Made by a program: the position numbers and the translations under genes
The notes under the pieces: generated by a model
Databases searched by the model: none
What the model saw: only the letters and a program-made list of their open reading frames with translations
Told to the model about the DNA's origin: nothing
Shown: piece by piece, positions 44,682-55,117 of the stretch
How positions within the stretch are numbered: position 1 is the stretch's first letter
Layout of the letters: each line of letters begins with the position of its first letter
DNA from: Jejuia algarum
GTDB taxonomy: Bacteria > Bacteroidota > Bacteroidia > Flavobacteriales > Flavobacteriaceae
DNA length: 64,000 bases
NCBI GenBank assembly: GCA_947495775.1
Contig: CANMAQ010000006.1
Coordinates: 151,233 to 215,232, forward strand
Reading direction: 5' to 3'

Positions 44682-45638
44682 TTAGAAGAATCTTGGTGAG
44701 CGGTCAAAGCCATGTCTTAGACCAAATAAATCAACATCGAATAAGATGAATATCTCATGAGATCCAGAATTGAAATTCCCTAAATTAGTTGTTGTATAAT
44801 CATATGCATAACCAATGCGCAATTGTGGTGTAATTCTAAAATTCACCAAAGCACTAACGGCATCTTCTAAACGATAGGCCAAACCTGCTTCTAATTTTTC
44901 ATTAATAAGAACGTTAGCCGTAATATCTAGTGCTACGGGCGCACCTTCTACCCCTCTGGCTAAAAAAGCGGGTTTCAACTTTAAATTGGAATTAATATCA
45001 AACACATATCCTCCTGTAAAGAAATAATGCACGTTATCTACACCTGTTGCTCTTATCCCATTTTCTGTCTCTAAATGTCTTGAGGATAATACATTTGGAG
45101 CGGATAAACCTAGGTAGTAGTTGTCACTAAAGAAAAATGCTCCAAACCCTAGATTAGGAAATGCGCTACTTATGTTTTCGTTAAAAGCAACATCGTTAGC
45201 TGCAGGGCCTGATTGCAGAACCAAGTCGTTAAAATTGGTATCAAAGAGTCTTACTCCTCCCTTTACACCAAATGATAATTTCGTTTCTAACCCTAAAGGT
45301 AACACATAGGCAAAATCTGCAAAAATATTATTTTCGTTAACAATATCCCCAATATTATCATTAGTAAAGGAGATGCCTAATTCTATTCTTTCATTAACTG
45401 GCGCATGTGCAAAAAATGTTCCTGTTTTAGGTGCACCTTCTATACCAACCCATTGCGACCTGTATAAGCCTCCAATATTAAGAATGTCTTCATCGGCCGT
45501 GGCATAGGCTGGATTAATCACACTAAGGTTATACATGTATTGTGTGAACTGCGGATCTTGTTGTGCAAAACTTTGAAATGACAAGAATGCCAAACTTAAC
45601 AAAGCAGCTATTTTATGATATCTATTTAAATGTTTCAT
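44682..45638 (-). CDS. PorP/SprF-family protein paired with a type B adhesin
   Basis: 318 residues with a signal peptide (about 1-25) and the family hallmark QQDPQFTQYMYNLSVINPAYA at the mature start, then barrel-like strands. SprF-like proteins are needed to export or retain the adhesin encoded next to them, as SprF does for SprB in Flavobacterium. It lies 28 bases after the type B adhesin gene and 23 bases before the OmpA gene. The cognate adhesin is almost certainly the gene at 45667-49317. Confidence 0.92.
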   Translation of the reverse strand: MKHLNRYHKIAALLSLAFLSFQSFAQQDPQFTQYMYNLSVINPAYATADEDILNIGGLYRSQWVGIEGAPKTGTFFAHAPVNERIELGISFTNDNIGDIVNENNIFADFAYVLPLGLETKLSFGVKGGVRLFDTNFNDLVLQSGPAANDVAFNENISSAFPNLGFGAFFFSDNYYLGLSAPNVLSSRHLETENGIRATGVDNVHYFFTGGYVFDINSNLKLKPAFLARGVEGAPVALDITANVLINEKLEAGLAYRLEDAVSALVNFRITPQLRIGYAYDYTTTNLGNFNSGSHEIFILFDVDLFGLRHGFDRSPRFF

Positions 45639-45666
45639 TGGTTCTAAATTTTGCTTTATCTGTAGA

Positions 45667-48600
45667 TTATCTGCTTAAATATAAGCGGCCTTGTACGGGA
45701 TTGTTTTCACCATCATTGAAGTTAAAGATGTAAAAGTACACCCCTACTGGTAAGTCGCCTTTAAACGCTACTCTGTTTTGGTTTGAAGTACCATCAAATC
45801 TTGGTGTGTTTGCATTTCCTTTATAAACAATGTTTCCATTTCTATTAAAAATCTCTATATCAAAATTGGGATGAATAATCGCTATGTTATCCATATCGAA
45901 TGTGTCATTATTTCCATCGCCGTTGGGAGAGAAACCATCTGGTATTTCTAAGAGACCACAGGCTGTAATGTCTGGAGCAACTTCTAAACGTAGCGCACTT
46001 TCACAACCTGTTACAGGATCTATTAAAGCAGCATAATAGCTCGTTACGGCTAATAATGTTTCTATAGAAAGCCTTTCGCCGCCTTCTGGCACATCATACC
46101 ATACGACATTCTCTAGATCAACATCGTATTCAAATATATTTTCTGTTAATGTTTGTAAACTTGGCCCGGGGTCGTCATTAATACAGTAGACTTCTTCTGG
46201 GTCTTCAAGCGTAGGTGTTGGCGTATCATTCACAATAGCATTTACAACGACAGCTCTTGAAGATTCACATCCTGAAGCGTTGGTTTGGGTCGCATAATAC
46301 GTTTCTGTAGCCAAAGCCTCTGTAGCTAATAACGGTTGTGTTAAGGCTTCATCTTCATACCACGTTACTGTTCCTACTAACACCAAACTAGCATCTAAAT
46401 CTGCAACTGTAGGCGCATCTACCAAACAAAATTCTGGTGCTGTATTTACAACAGTTGCTGGTGGTGTATCATTTACAATCACTACAATTTCTGCAGTATC
46501 TTGTAATGGACATGGCGCTGTAGAAGTTACTGTATACGTATAAACACCTTCTTGATCTAACTCTGGATTAAAAATACCTGTACTACTTTCTAAAGCTGGA
46601 GACCATACACCTCCTGTTTGCGCATCTGCTCCTAAAAGCGTAAATAAATCTGTAGAGGCATCAATCACACATAATGTGAGTGCATTATCTAAACCTGCAT
46701 TTGGTGCTTCTGTTATGGTCGCTGTTACCGCACTCGTCTCTGTACCACAAGAATTAGTGAGTGTATAGGTATACACGCCTGTAGCATCTACTTCTGGATT
46801 TAAAACACCAGTACCGCTTTCTAAAGCTGGAGACCATACGCCTCCTGGATCTGCTGTACCCAAAAGTGTAAATAAATCGACTACATTTTCTGAACTACAT
46901 AAAGCAATCGACGCATCACTTCCAGCATTTAAAGACCGTTCTACAGTTACTGTAATAGTTATACGATCGTCTAAACACGGCGCTACGCCTGTTACCACAT
47001 ACGCAAAATCGTAAGTATCTGGTGCAAGTCCATTAACATCTAAAAGGTTATTTGTTAACCGTCCTGTAGCTTCAGTATCTTCCCAGATACCATTAGTATC
47101 TTGAGTTCCGTCTAAACCTGTAAACAAATCGATAACGTTAGCTGTATTACAGATAAAAATAGGATTCGTATTTAGCGCTCCTGCATTAGGCGATTGGTTA
47201 ATGGTAACATCAACTTGAGAACGCACTGTAGATTCACAGGTTGTTGTTCCGTTAGTTTGTGTCGCAAAATAATCTGCTCCACTTACTAAAGCTGTTGAGG
47301 GTTCTAATGGTGAGCCACCTGTCGCGTTCTCATACCATTGTATTGTTGTTCCCGTTGCCACCAAATCGGCTATGGTTGCACTGTCACAAAATACTTGCGT
47401 TGCTGTGACATTTGGTGCAGGTGTATCTTGAATGACTATAGTGACTGTAATATCTGGATCGTCACAAGTCCCTATCCTAGAGACGTCATATGTGAAATTA
47501 TAGGTATCTGCTGGTAGTACAGACAGGTCTACATTATTCGTTGTGGAAGCTCCCGAATTATTAGCCCCAATAAACCAGGTACCGGTTTGGTCTTCGCCAT
47601 CGATCAAATCAAATAAATCAAAATTAGCAGGTGCTTCACCTTGGCAAAATTCTGGAAAAGTTGGTACTGGCGTTCCTGATTCTGGAGCTTCGACAACTGA
47701 AATTGTAATTTGTTCGGTATCTAAGCAGGTTCCGTTATCTATAGTGTAGGTAAACAAAAATGGACTTCCTGCTGTGGTGAATCCTGAAATATCTATAGAA
47801 TTCGATACTACAGTATCGGTAGCATCTCTCCAAACACCGGTATTATTATCTTGTGAGCCATCTAAAGCGTCGAACAAATTAAATGGTGAATTAGAGCTAA
47901 GATCATTTTCGCATAAGGTTTGGTTTACTGCTAGTCCTGCATTAGGATCTGCTAATATGCTAACTTGTACAGTTCTAGAATTGTTAGGGCATGAGGTCAA
48001 TAAATTCTGCGTATAGGTAAAGTTATAGGTTGCTGGAGCAAACCCTGTTAAATCTAGTGAAGAATTTACTACAGGATCTGTGCTACTTGTACCTTGTGTC
48101 CACTGTCCGTTGGGGTCTTCATTATCTAATAGTGAAAACAAATCGAATGCGGCAGGTCGCCCGGCCTCACAAAACGATGCGGGATTAGCTGCTGCTACGG
48201 TTCCAGAACTTAACTCTTCATTTACAATAATAATTACAGATGAGACACCATCTGGACAAACTCCACCGGAAGTTACGGTATAGGTAAAGGTATAGCTGTC
48301 TGGCACTGTTAATCCTGATATATTAACCGTACCTCTATTGCCATTTGTAGTAGGTAGTGGTCCTGACCAAGTTCCAGTAGGGTCTGCTATTCCTGATAAC
48401 TCATCGAATAAATCGAAATCTGTGGTACGTAAGTTATCATTACAAAACTCTAATATAGCAGAACTTCCTGCGCTTACTGGAGTATCAATGTTAACTGTTA
48501 CGGGAACAGCATCACTCACACAAAAAATATCATCTACTTGAATATAATAAGTTTCTCCATCTGCTAAAGCAGTAGCGGGCTGTAATGCTGGGGGTATTGG

Positions 48601-49317
48601 ATCACCATTACCATCTACATCTGCAAACCACACGAAGTTTGTAGCTGTAGTACCAGGATCTAAATCTCCAATAGTAGCATTGTCTGTTGCACAAAACTCT
48701 TGAGGATCTTGAGGTGTAGGCGCATCTGGCGCATTAAATACACCTACTTGACCGATTTCTAATTGACTTCTACACCCCATATTATCTATAAATACAATAT
48801 AATAGTTTGATGGCCCTAACGGAATGGATTCAACTGGATTTGCCAAGTCTGTCAATTCAAAGTCCTGAAAAACTTGCACAGAGCCACCTGCTGGTATACT
48901 GGCATTAAGAATATCATCTATATAGGTTTGTATCACAGGACTTTCATTGTTACAATAAATGGCGTCTAAGTTTTCACCTGAAGGCGCGACTTCAAAGCTT
49001 ACTGTGATAGCACTTCGTACGCCGCAGGTTCCTGAGAGCCCGTCTGCAAAATAAGTACCTGCACTCACTAATTGATTTGGGTTGAATGATGTACCATTGA
49101 TAGGGGCATCATACCATACGATGCCATCGCCACTTACACTAGTGTCTGCGAATGCATTAAGATCTGCAAATGTATAACCTGAAGCGTCACATATAGGCGC
49201 TGGATTTGGATTCATTATTGTTGGACATTGTGCAGTCATTACAAATGACATGAACAAAAACAACAAACTTGAAAATGTTTTTAGAACAACATTTTTTGAG
49301 ATAGGTTTAGTCTTCAT
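45667..49317 (-). CDS. Large T9SS type B (gliding-associated) surface adhesin
   Basis: About 1,216 residues: a signal peptide (about 1-32); a series of about ten PKD/Ig-like modules of 80-110 residues with repeating endings such as TYNFTYTV and FDLFSLLDNEDPNGQW; and a C-terminal type B sorting domain (about 1125-1216; PDGFSPNGDGNNDTFDMDNI and FKGDLPVGVYFYIFNF). This tail directs export by the T9SS with SprF-like help. I choose the ATG at 49317 (MKTKPISKN), which gives a normal signal peptide. Cys pairs recur in the modules, suggesting disulphides. It heads the adhesin-PorP-OmpA unit. Confidence 0.92.
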   Translation of the reverse strand: MKTKPISKNVVLKTFSSLLFLFMSFVMTAQCPTIMNPNPAPICDASGYTFADLNAFADTSVSGDGIVWYDAPINGTSFNPNQLVSAGTYFADGLSGTCGVRSAITVSFEVAPSGENLDAIYCNNESPVIQTYIDDILNASIPAGGSVQVFQDFELTDLANPVESIPLGPSNYYIVFIDNMGCRSQLEIGQVGVFNAPDAPTPQDPQEFCATDNATIGDLDPGTTATNFVWFADVDGNGDPIPPALQPATALADGETYYIQVDDIFCVSDAVPVTVNIDTPVSAGSSAILEFCNDNLRTTDFDLFDELSGIADPTGTWSGPLPTTNGNRGTVNISGLTVPDSYTFTYTVTSGGVCPDGVSSVIIIVNEELSSGTVAAANPASFCEAGRPAAFDLFSLLDNEDPNGQWTQGTSSTDPVVNSSLDLTGFAPATYNFTYTQNLLTSCPNNSRTVQVSILADPNAGLAVNQTLCENDLSSNSPFNLFDALDGSQDNNTGVWRDATDTVVSNSIDISGFTTAGSPFLFTYTIDNGTCLDTEQITISVVEAPESGTPVPTFPEFCQGEAPANFDLFDLIDGEDQTGTWFIGANNSGASTTNNVDLSVLPADTYNFTYDVSRIGTCDDPDITVTIVIQDTPAPNVTATQVFCDSATIADLVATGTTIQWYENATGGSPLEPSTALVSGADYFATQTNGTTTCESTVRSQVDVTINQSPNAGALNTNPIFICNTANVIDLFTGLDGTQDTNGIWEDTEATGRLTNNLLDVNGLAPDTYDFAYVVTGVAPCLDDRITITVTVERSLNAGSDASIALCSSENVVDLFTLLGTADPGGVWSPALESGTGVLNPEVDATGVYTYTLTNSCGTETSAVTATITEAPNAGLDNALTLCVIDASTDLFTLLGADAQTGGVWSPALESSTGIFNPELDQEGVYTYTVTSTAPCPLQDTAEIVVIVNDTPPATVVNTAPEFCLVDAPTVADLDASLVLVGTVTWYEDEALTQPLLATEALATETYYATQTNASGCESSRAVVVNAIVNDTPTPTLEDPEEVYCINDDPGPSLQTLTENIFEYDVDLENVVWYDVPEGGERLSIETLLAVTSYYAALIDPVTGCESALRLEVAPDITACGLLEIPDGFSPNGDGNNDTFDMDNIAIIHPNFDIEIFNRNGNIVYKGNANTPRFDGTSNQNRVAFKGDLPVGVYFYIFNFNDGENNPVQGRLYLSR

Positions 49318-49579
49318 TTCAAAATGGTTAAAAATCATATTAATAGCAATACTAAAAAGTCATCGAACAAATTGTTAATAACTTTATATGTGCAAATAAA
49401 CGGATTTTTTTACATCTCACCGATAAAAAATAAATTATTTTGTGTTTTTTCGATGAAAACCATCATTTTTTAGAAAAATTCACAACAAAACATAAGAATT
49501 CGTATGAATTTTTATTAACAAAATCTAGGATTAAGCCCTGTTGAAGCAAGAAAATGCGGTTCATATAGCTTATAAAACC

Positions 49580-49611
49580 AAAAAGCCCATCTCAAATAGA
49601 TGGGCTTTTTT
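49580..49611 (-). terminator. Terminator after coxA, usable on both strands
   Basis: AAAAAGCCCATCT (49580-49592) and AGATGGGCTTTTT (49598-49610) form a 13-base perfect stem with a 5-base loop, T-rich on either strand. It ends the act-cox unit. The rest of the 315-base spacer to 49318 is AT-rich with no gene. Confidence 0.9.
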
Positions 49612-49632
49612 ATAAAATAGCATAGTAATGCT

Positions 49633-51423
49633 CTAGTGTTGTAGTTCCTCTTCTCCGTCTTTAAGTGGAATATTTTGAGGCACAAAATCTTCATCATGTC
49701 CTGGTTTACTGTAATCATAAGCCCATCTGTATACGTGTGGTATCTCTCCTGGCCAGTTTCCGTGAACATGTTCTACAGGTGTTGTCCATTCTAATGTTGT
49801 AGAGCGCCAAGGGTTCTGCGGTGCTTTCTTTCCGAAGAAAATGCTTCCAAAGAAATTGTATAAATATACCAATTGGAATACACCACCTACCAAAGCAAAT
49901 ATGGTGATTACAACATTAACATTGGTAATATCGTCAAATAATGGAAAATTAGAGTTGGTATAATAACGTCTTGGTAGACCTGCCATTCCTATAAAATGCA
50001 TTGGGAAAAATACACCATAAGCACATATAGCTGTAATCCAGAAATGAATGTATCCTAAATTTTTATTTATCATTTTACCAAACATCTTAGGGTACCAGTG
50101 GTAAATCCCTGCAAACATCCCGTAAAGTGCAGATATCCCCATTACTAAGTGGAAGTGTGCTACTACGAAATAAGTATCGTGCACATTAATATCTAAAGCA
50201 CTATCTCCTAATATAATACCTGTTAATCCTCCTGTGATAAATGTAGATACAAACCCAATTGAGAATAACATGGCTGGATTCATTTGCACATTACCTTTCC
50301 ATATGGTGGTAATCCAGTTAAAGGCTTTTACCGCAGATGGAATTGCTATTAATAGGGTCGTAAATGTAAATACAGATCCTAAGAAAGGGTTCATTCCTGA
50401 GATGAACATGTGGTGTCCCCATACTATAGTAGATAAGAATGCAATTGCTAGTATCGAAGCAATCATTGCTCTATATCCAAATATTGGTTTTCTTGAATTG
50501 GCAGCTAATACTTCGGATACGATACCCATAGCTGGCAGTATAATGATATATACTTCTGGGTGTCCTAAGAACCAAAATAAATGTTCAAACAATACTGGTG
50601 ATCCACCTTGGTAATGCAATACTTCCCCTTGGATAAAGATATCTGATAAGAAGAATGATGTTCCAAAGCTTCTATCCATGATCAATAACAATGCTGCTGA
50701 TAATAATACTGGAAATGAAATCACACCAATTACAGCGGTTACAAAGAAAGCCCATATTGTTAATGGCAATCTTGTCATAGTCATCCCTTTTGTTCTTAAG
50801 TTAAGAACAGTAACAATATAGTTAAGTGATCCTAATAGCGATGAGGCAATAAATATAGCCATAGATACAAGCCATAAGGTCATCCCTAAACCAGAACCGC
50901 CTTGTGCCAATGGTAAGGCACTTAGTGGTGGATAAATAGTCCATCCTGCTGCTGCTGGTCCTGCTTCTACAAATAGTGAAATCACCATGATAACACTAGA
51001 TAGGAAGAATAACCAATAAGATACCATATTTAAGAATCCAGACGCCATATCTCTAGCACCAATCTGCAATGGAATTAATAAGTTACTAAATGTACCACTT
51101 AAACCTGCTGTTAGTACAAAGAATACCATTATGGTACCGTGTATCGTTACAAGTGCTAAATAGATATCAGCATCCATAACACCATCTGGTGCCCATTTTC
51201 CTAATAAAGCTTCAAAAAGTACATTTGGTTCTTCTGGCCAAGCCAATTGAATACGGAATATTAAAGACATTAATATACCAATAACTCCCATAATAGTACC
51301 TGTAATAAGATACTGCTTAGCAATCATTTTATGGTCTTGACTAAATATATATTTAGTTACAAACGTTTCTTTATGGTGATGTCCGTGATCGTCGTGAGCG
51401 TGTGTATCTGCGTGTGCTGACAT
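49633..51423 (-). CDS. coxA: Cytochrome c oxidase subunit I
   Basis: 596 residues, aa3-type. It has twelve or more helices. The CuB and cross-linked Tyr motif is GHPEVYIIILPAMG, the CuB His pair is WGHHMFISG, and the haem ligands are in HDTYFVVAHFHLVMG. It reduces oxygen to water and pumps protons. The N-terminus is a His-rich tail (about 3-18, HADTHAHDDHGHHH). It is the last gene of the ACIII-oxidase unit, as in other Bacteroidetes where the two form a supercomplex. Confidence 0.97.
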   Translation of the reverse strand: MSAHADTHAHDDHGHHHKETFVTKYIFSQDHKMIAKQYLITGTIMGVIGILMSLIFRIQLAWPEEPNVLFEALLGKWAPDGVMDADIYLALVTIHGTIMVFFVLTAGLSGTFSNLLIPLQIGARDMASGFLNMVSYWLFFLSSVIMVISLFVEAGPAAAGWTIYPPLSALPLAQGGSGLGMTLWLVSMAIFIASSLLGSLNYIVTVLNLRTKGMTMTRLPLTIWAFFVTAVIGVISFPVLLSAALLLIMDRSFGTSFFLSDIFIQGEVLHYQGGSPVLFEHLFWFLGHPEVYIIILPAMGIVSEVLAANSRKPIFGYRAMIASILAIAFLSTIVWGHHMFISGMNPFLGSVFTFTTLLIAIPSAVKAFNWITTIWKGNVQMNPAMLFSIGFVSTFITGGLTGIILGDSALDINVHDTYFVVAHFHLVMGISALYGMFAGIYHWYPKMFGKMINKNLGYIHFWITAICAYGVFFPMHFIGMAGLPRRYYTNSNFPLFDDITNVNVVITIFALVGGVFQLVYLYNFFGSIFFGKKAPQNPWRSTTLEWTTPVEHVHGNWPGEIPHVYRWAYDYSKPGHDEDFVPQNIPLKDGEEELQH

Positions 51424-51446
51424 AATCCTATATCGGTTTTCTTTTA

Positions 51447-52514
51447 TTAGTTAATTAAAGAGTTCTTAAATTCTTTTTGTGTTTTAAGCCATGCATTATA
51501 GTCTTCTTGCGATTCTACAATGATCTTCATTTGCATGTTGTAATGCGACTTTCCACATATTTTGTTACAAAGTAATAAATAGTCAAATTGGTAAGGTTCT
51601 AAAGCATCTTCGCCTTTGGCTACCAAGTCTTTACTATTCGCAACTCTTATACTATTAATTCGCTTCACTTTTTCCTGTATGGCAGGAGTTTGGCGCATCT
51701 CTTCTGTTGTTTTAGTAGGTGTAAATCCAAATTGGGTTATCATACCTGGCACACAGTTCATTTGAGCTCTAAAATGTGGCATATACGCTGAGTGTAATAC
51801 GTCTTGCGATCGCATTTTAAACAACACAGGTTGACCTACTGGTAAGTGCAATTCTGTAGTTATGATATCGTCTTGAGCATTTGGGTCTGCTTCATCTAAA
51901 CCTAATATGTTTGCACGGTCTATATCGATTAAACGTACATTGGCTTTACCTAAAGTATTATCTGCTCCTGCATATCTCGCTTTCCAGTTAAACTGCTGTG
52001 CATATAACTCTACGACTACAGGGTCGTCACTCTCATCTACTCCCATAATAGTAATCCATGTATTTAATCCATAAATGATTAAACCTGCCAATACGATTAC
52101 TGGAATAATAGTCCAGATAAACTCTAATTTATTGTTATCGGCAAAGAACAATGCTTTCTTTCCTTTTTCACCTTTGTATTTAAAAGCATAATAGTGTAAA
52201 AGGAATTGTGTAATGGTTTGTGTAAAGAAAATCACGACTAAAGACATTACCATAAGGTTATCTACGTCTGCGCCGTGTTCGGATGCAGCATTAGATAATA
52301 ATGGAAGATCGCCCCATTTTACCATCGAAACGATAGTTATGATATAGATGAAGGCTAAGAATCCCATCATTAGATAGCCATTGATGGTGTTGTCCTTATC
52401 TGTGGCAACATCTGAATTTTCGACTTTAGCTTGGGCCAAATCAAAGATTTTAACCATTTGCCAAATGGCAATCGAAATAAATACTAATACTATAATTGTT
52501 AATAAAGCAGTCAT
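51447..52514 (-). CDS. coxB: Cytochrome c oxidase subunit II (CuA)
   Basis: 355 residues with an N-terminal helix, two membrane helices near 90-150, and a periplasmic cupredoxin domain. CuA ligands are visible: the His in DVLHSAYMPHF, and CNKICGKSHYNM (Cys-x3-Cys, His, Met). There is no C-terminal haem c domain, so this is an aa3 rather than a caa3 oxidase. The SCO chaperone that would load CuA is at 16851-17585. Confidence 0.95.
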   Translation of the reverse strand: MTALLTIIVLVFISIAIWQMVKIFDLAQAKVENSDVATDKDNTINGYLMMGFLAFIYIITIVSMVKWGDLPLLSNAASEHGADVDNLMVMSLVVIFFTQTITQFLLHYYAFKYKGEKGKKALFFADNNKLEFIWTIIPVIVLAGLIIYGLNTWITIMGVDESDDPVVVELYAQQFNWKARYAGADNTLGKANVRLIDIDRANILGLDEADPNAQDDIITTELHLPVGQPVLFKMRSQDVLHSAYMPHFRAQMNCVPGMITQFGFTPTKTTEEMRQTPAIQEKVKRINSIRVANSKDLVAKGEDALEPYQFDYLLLCNKICGKSHYNMQMKIIVESQEDYNAWLKTQKEFKNSLIN

Positions 52515-52544
52515 TGTTATCGGTCGTCTTTATTTAAAACTTAA

Positions 52545-53906
52545 TTAATAATGAAAATCTTCGCTCTCCTTCATTAAAGGATAGCCTTTAGCTAATAGAG
52601 GTGCTTTTGCTAAGGCTGCAAATACTACGAATATAAACAGTCCTGCGAACAATGCTATGGCCCCTATTTCAGGTATTCCTATAAACCATCTGTCTCCAAC
52701 TGTTGCTGGCATGATCATATTAAAGATATCAATGTAGTGCCCAAACAATATTACTATACCTGTCATTACAACAAACCAAGGCATACGTTTGTAATCTGCA
52801 TTCATTAACATCAATAAAGGGAATATAAAGTTAAGGGCTACCATACCTAAGAATGGCAATTTGTAATCGTTAAAACGTGTTACAAAATACGTTACTTCTT
52901 CTGGTATATTAGAGTACCATATCAACATAAATTGAGAGAACCATAAGTACGTCCAAAATATACTGATAGCAAACATAAATTTAGCAACATCATGCAAATG
53001 GTTTGCATTTACAAATTCCAAATACCCTTTAGATTTTAAGTATATCGTGATTAAAGCTATTGTTGTAATACCACTTACAAACATACTGGCAAAAACGTAC
53101 CACCCAAATAAAGTAGAGAACCAGTGTGGATCTACACTCATGATCCAATCCCAAGACATCATAGATTCACTGTAAATAAAGAATACTAAAAATGCTGCTG
53201 CAATTCTAAATGACTTTTTAAAGTTACTGTTATCTCCAGCTTCGTCTTGTGCTATAGAGAACTTGCGTGCAAAATGTCTATAGGTTACCCATCCTGCGAT
53301 AAAAATAAGACCTCTTATTGCAAATCCTGGAATATTTAACCATCCTGTTTTTCCTGCTATGAGCTTGTCGTGTTCTACAACTTCTGGATCCATCCAGATG
53401 AATAAGTTATAGTGGCCTATAGTACCTGAAGCTATTGCTATAAGTAAAACAATTAGGGCTCCTGGTAAAAGATAAGCTGTAATCCCTTCCATAACTCTAA
53501 ACAGTACTGGAGACCACCCTGCTTGAGATGCGATTTGAATGGCATAAAAGGCCAATACGCCTAATGCTATCATCATAAAAAAGAAAGCTGCTACATACAA
53601 TGCAGACCAAGGTCTGTTTGCAATTTGATGTTGTACGTGCTTTACATGCTTGTCATGTGCATTGACTTCGCCATGTGCTGGTGCTTCATGCGTGTCATGA
53701 CCTTCTACGGCATGGGTATCATGCCCTGTAGTAGTATGTGCTGTTGTTTCTTCATGACCGCCTCCGTGGTGTGCTTCTTCTTCAAGTAGGTGCTCAACTT
53801 CTTTAAAAGATTTATGAGATGTCATAAAACCATAACCTACACCTAATGCGCCTAATACGATTAGAATGATAGAAAATGTCTTTAATTTATTTGAAAATGT
53901 ATACAT
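52545..53906 (-). CDS. actF: ActF, ACIII quinone-binding-type membrane subunit
   Basis: 453 residues with about ten membrane helices (typical stretch ESMMSWDWIMSVDPHWFSTL). It is a membrane subunit of alternative complex III. Between helix 1 and helix 2 lies a His-rich loop (about 40-90; HHGGGHEETTAHTTTGHD and more His after). Gene order A-B-C-D-E-F then coxB, coxA matches the complete ACIII-oxidase operon. Confidence 0.92.
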   Translation of the reverse strand: MYTFSNKLKTFSIILIVLGALGVGYGFMTSHKSFKEVEHLLEEEAHHGGGHEETTAHTTTGHDTHAVEGHDTHEAPAHGEVNAHDKHVKHVQHQIANRPWSALYVAAFFFMMIALGVLAFYAIQIASQAGWSPVLFRVMEGITAYLLPGALIVLLIAIASGTIGHYNLFIWMDPEVVEHDKLIAGKTGWLNIPGFAIRGLIFIAGWVTYRHFARKFSIAQDEAGDNSNFKKSFRIAAAFLVFFIYSESMMSWDWIMSVDPHWFSTLFGWYVFASMFVSGITTIALITIYLKSKGYLEFVNANHLHDVAKFMFAISIFWTYLWFSQFMLIWYSNIPEEVTYFVTRFNDYKLPFLGMVALNFIFPLLMLMNADYKRMPWFVVMTGIVILFGHYIDIFNMIMPATVGDRWFIGIPEIGAIALFAGLFIFVVFAALAKAPLLAKGYPLMKESEDFHY

Positions 53907-53925
53907 ATCTAATAATCTTGTCTTC

Positions 53926-54480
53926 TTACTTTTCTAAATCTGATTTTAACTTTAAAACATAAGAAACTACTTGCCAGCGCTCTTCTTCGTTTAATTGATT
54001 TGCGTAACTACCCATGGCATTCTTACCATAATAAATTGTGTGATAGATACTTCCTGCATTGATGGCTCTTCCCGCATCGTCATAACTAGGAATACCTAAT
54101 ATTTTTTCACGCTGTACCAATTTCCCTTTACCATTCCCTTTAGTACCATGACAGATACCGCAATAAATGTTATATAGTTCTTTACCACGTTCTAAATCCA
54201 CTTGCGTACTGTCTAATGGACTCTGCAAAGTAGCCTTAGCAAGATTATACCCTTCTGTAGTGCCTTCTATATCGAAAGGTACATACCCTCTTGGTATACT
54301 TCCTGGTGCAGGTGTTCTTGCTTCCATACCATTTTCAAACATCGCATTTTCACCGTAAGTCTCATATCCTGCAGACTCATACATGTTAGGCATGTATTGA
54401 TAGTTTGGTGCTGAATCTTTTTTACAAGACGCTATGACACCTACTAATGCTATCGCTAAAATTTTTACTAAACTTTTCAT
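53926..54480 (-). CDS. actE: ActE, monohaem cytochrome c lipoprotein of ACIII
   Basis: 184 residues: a lipoprotein signal ending in IASC (Cys19), then a class I cytochrome c domain with the haem motif C107-G-I-C110-H. It probably passes electrons from ACIII towards the oxidase. A conserved-type methionine (NAMGSYANQL) could be the sixth ligand. It lies 94 bases after the ActD gene and 19 bases before ActF. Confidence 0.93.
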   Translation of the reverse strand: MKSLVKILAIALVGVIASCKKDSAPNYQYMPNMYESAGYETYGENAMFENGMEARTPAPGSIPRGYVPFDIEGTTEGYNLAKATLQSPLDSTQVDLERGKELYNIYCGICHGTKGNGKGKLVQREKILGIPSYDDAGRAINAGSIYHTIYYGKNAMGSYANQLNEEERWQVVSYVLKLKSDLEK

Positions 54481-54574
54481 TTGTCAGTTTCTATTGTACT
54501 TTTTTATCAAATGGTCTTTACAAACAGCTCTTATCTAATTCTATAAGTGTTTGTGTGCATTTCATAAAACTCTA

Positions 54575-55108
54575 TTAATGCGCTTCTTTATCAACTAAAT
54601 TAATTTCTACTGCACCCGTTTCAGCTAGTAAACGTTCCAATTCACTTGCATTGCCATGAACAGGGATTTCCATAAGGAAATGATCATCTGTTGTTCTTGG
54701 ATCTGGATTCTCAGCATTCTTAAAAGGCCACATTCTACTTCTTAAGTAAAATGTTATCACCATTAAGTGTGCTGCAAAAAATACAGTAAGCTCAAACATG
54801 ATAGGCACAAATGCGGGCATGTTTTCTATGTAGCTAAAGCTAGGCTTACCTCCAATGTCTTGAGGCCAGTCTTCTATCATAATGAAATTCATCATTGTAA
54901 TAGCAACTGTTAAACCTACTAGCCCGTACATGAATGCTGTAATCGCAATTCGTGTTGGCGCTAATCCCATAGCTTTGTCTAGTCCGTGTACAGGAAATGG
55001 TGTGTATATTTCCTCTATATGATGTTTTGCTGCCTTTACCTTCTTAACGGCAGACATTAATACATCATCGTCTGTATAAATAGCGTGAATTACTTTTGAA
55101 GCTTCCAT
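54575..55108 (-). CDS. actD: ActD, DUF3341 membrane subunit of ACIII
   Basis: 177 residues: a cytoplasmic alpha/beta domain (about 1-55; YTDDDVLMSAVKKVKAAKH) followed by two membrane helices (about 58-80 and 100-122). DUF3341 is the ActD family. It lies 9 bases after the ActC gene. Confidence 0.93.
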   Translation of the reverse strand: MEASKVIHAIYTDDDVLMSAVKKVKAAKHHIEEIYTPFPVHGLDKAMGLAPTRIAITAFMYGLVGLTVAITMMNFIMIEDWPQDIGGKPSFSYIENMPAFVPIMFELTVFFAAHLMVITFYLRSRMWPFKNAENPDPRTTDDHFLMEIPVHGNASELERLLAETGAVEINLVDKEAH

Positions 55109-55117
55109 ATGCTACTT

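Noticed and set aside
49515..49769. An 84-residue frame on the minus strand at the end of coxA
   Set aside because: It overlaps the last codons of coxA in another frame and spans the coxA terminator; its product has no recognisable pattern.
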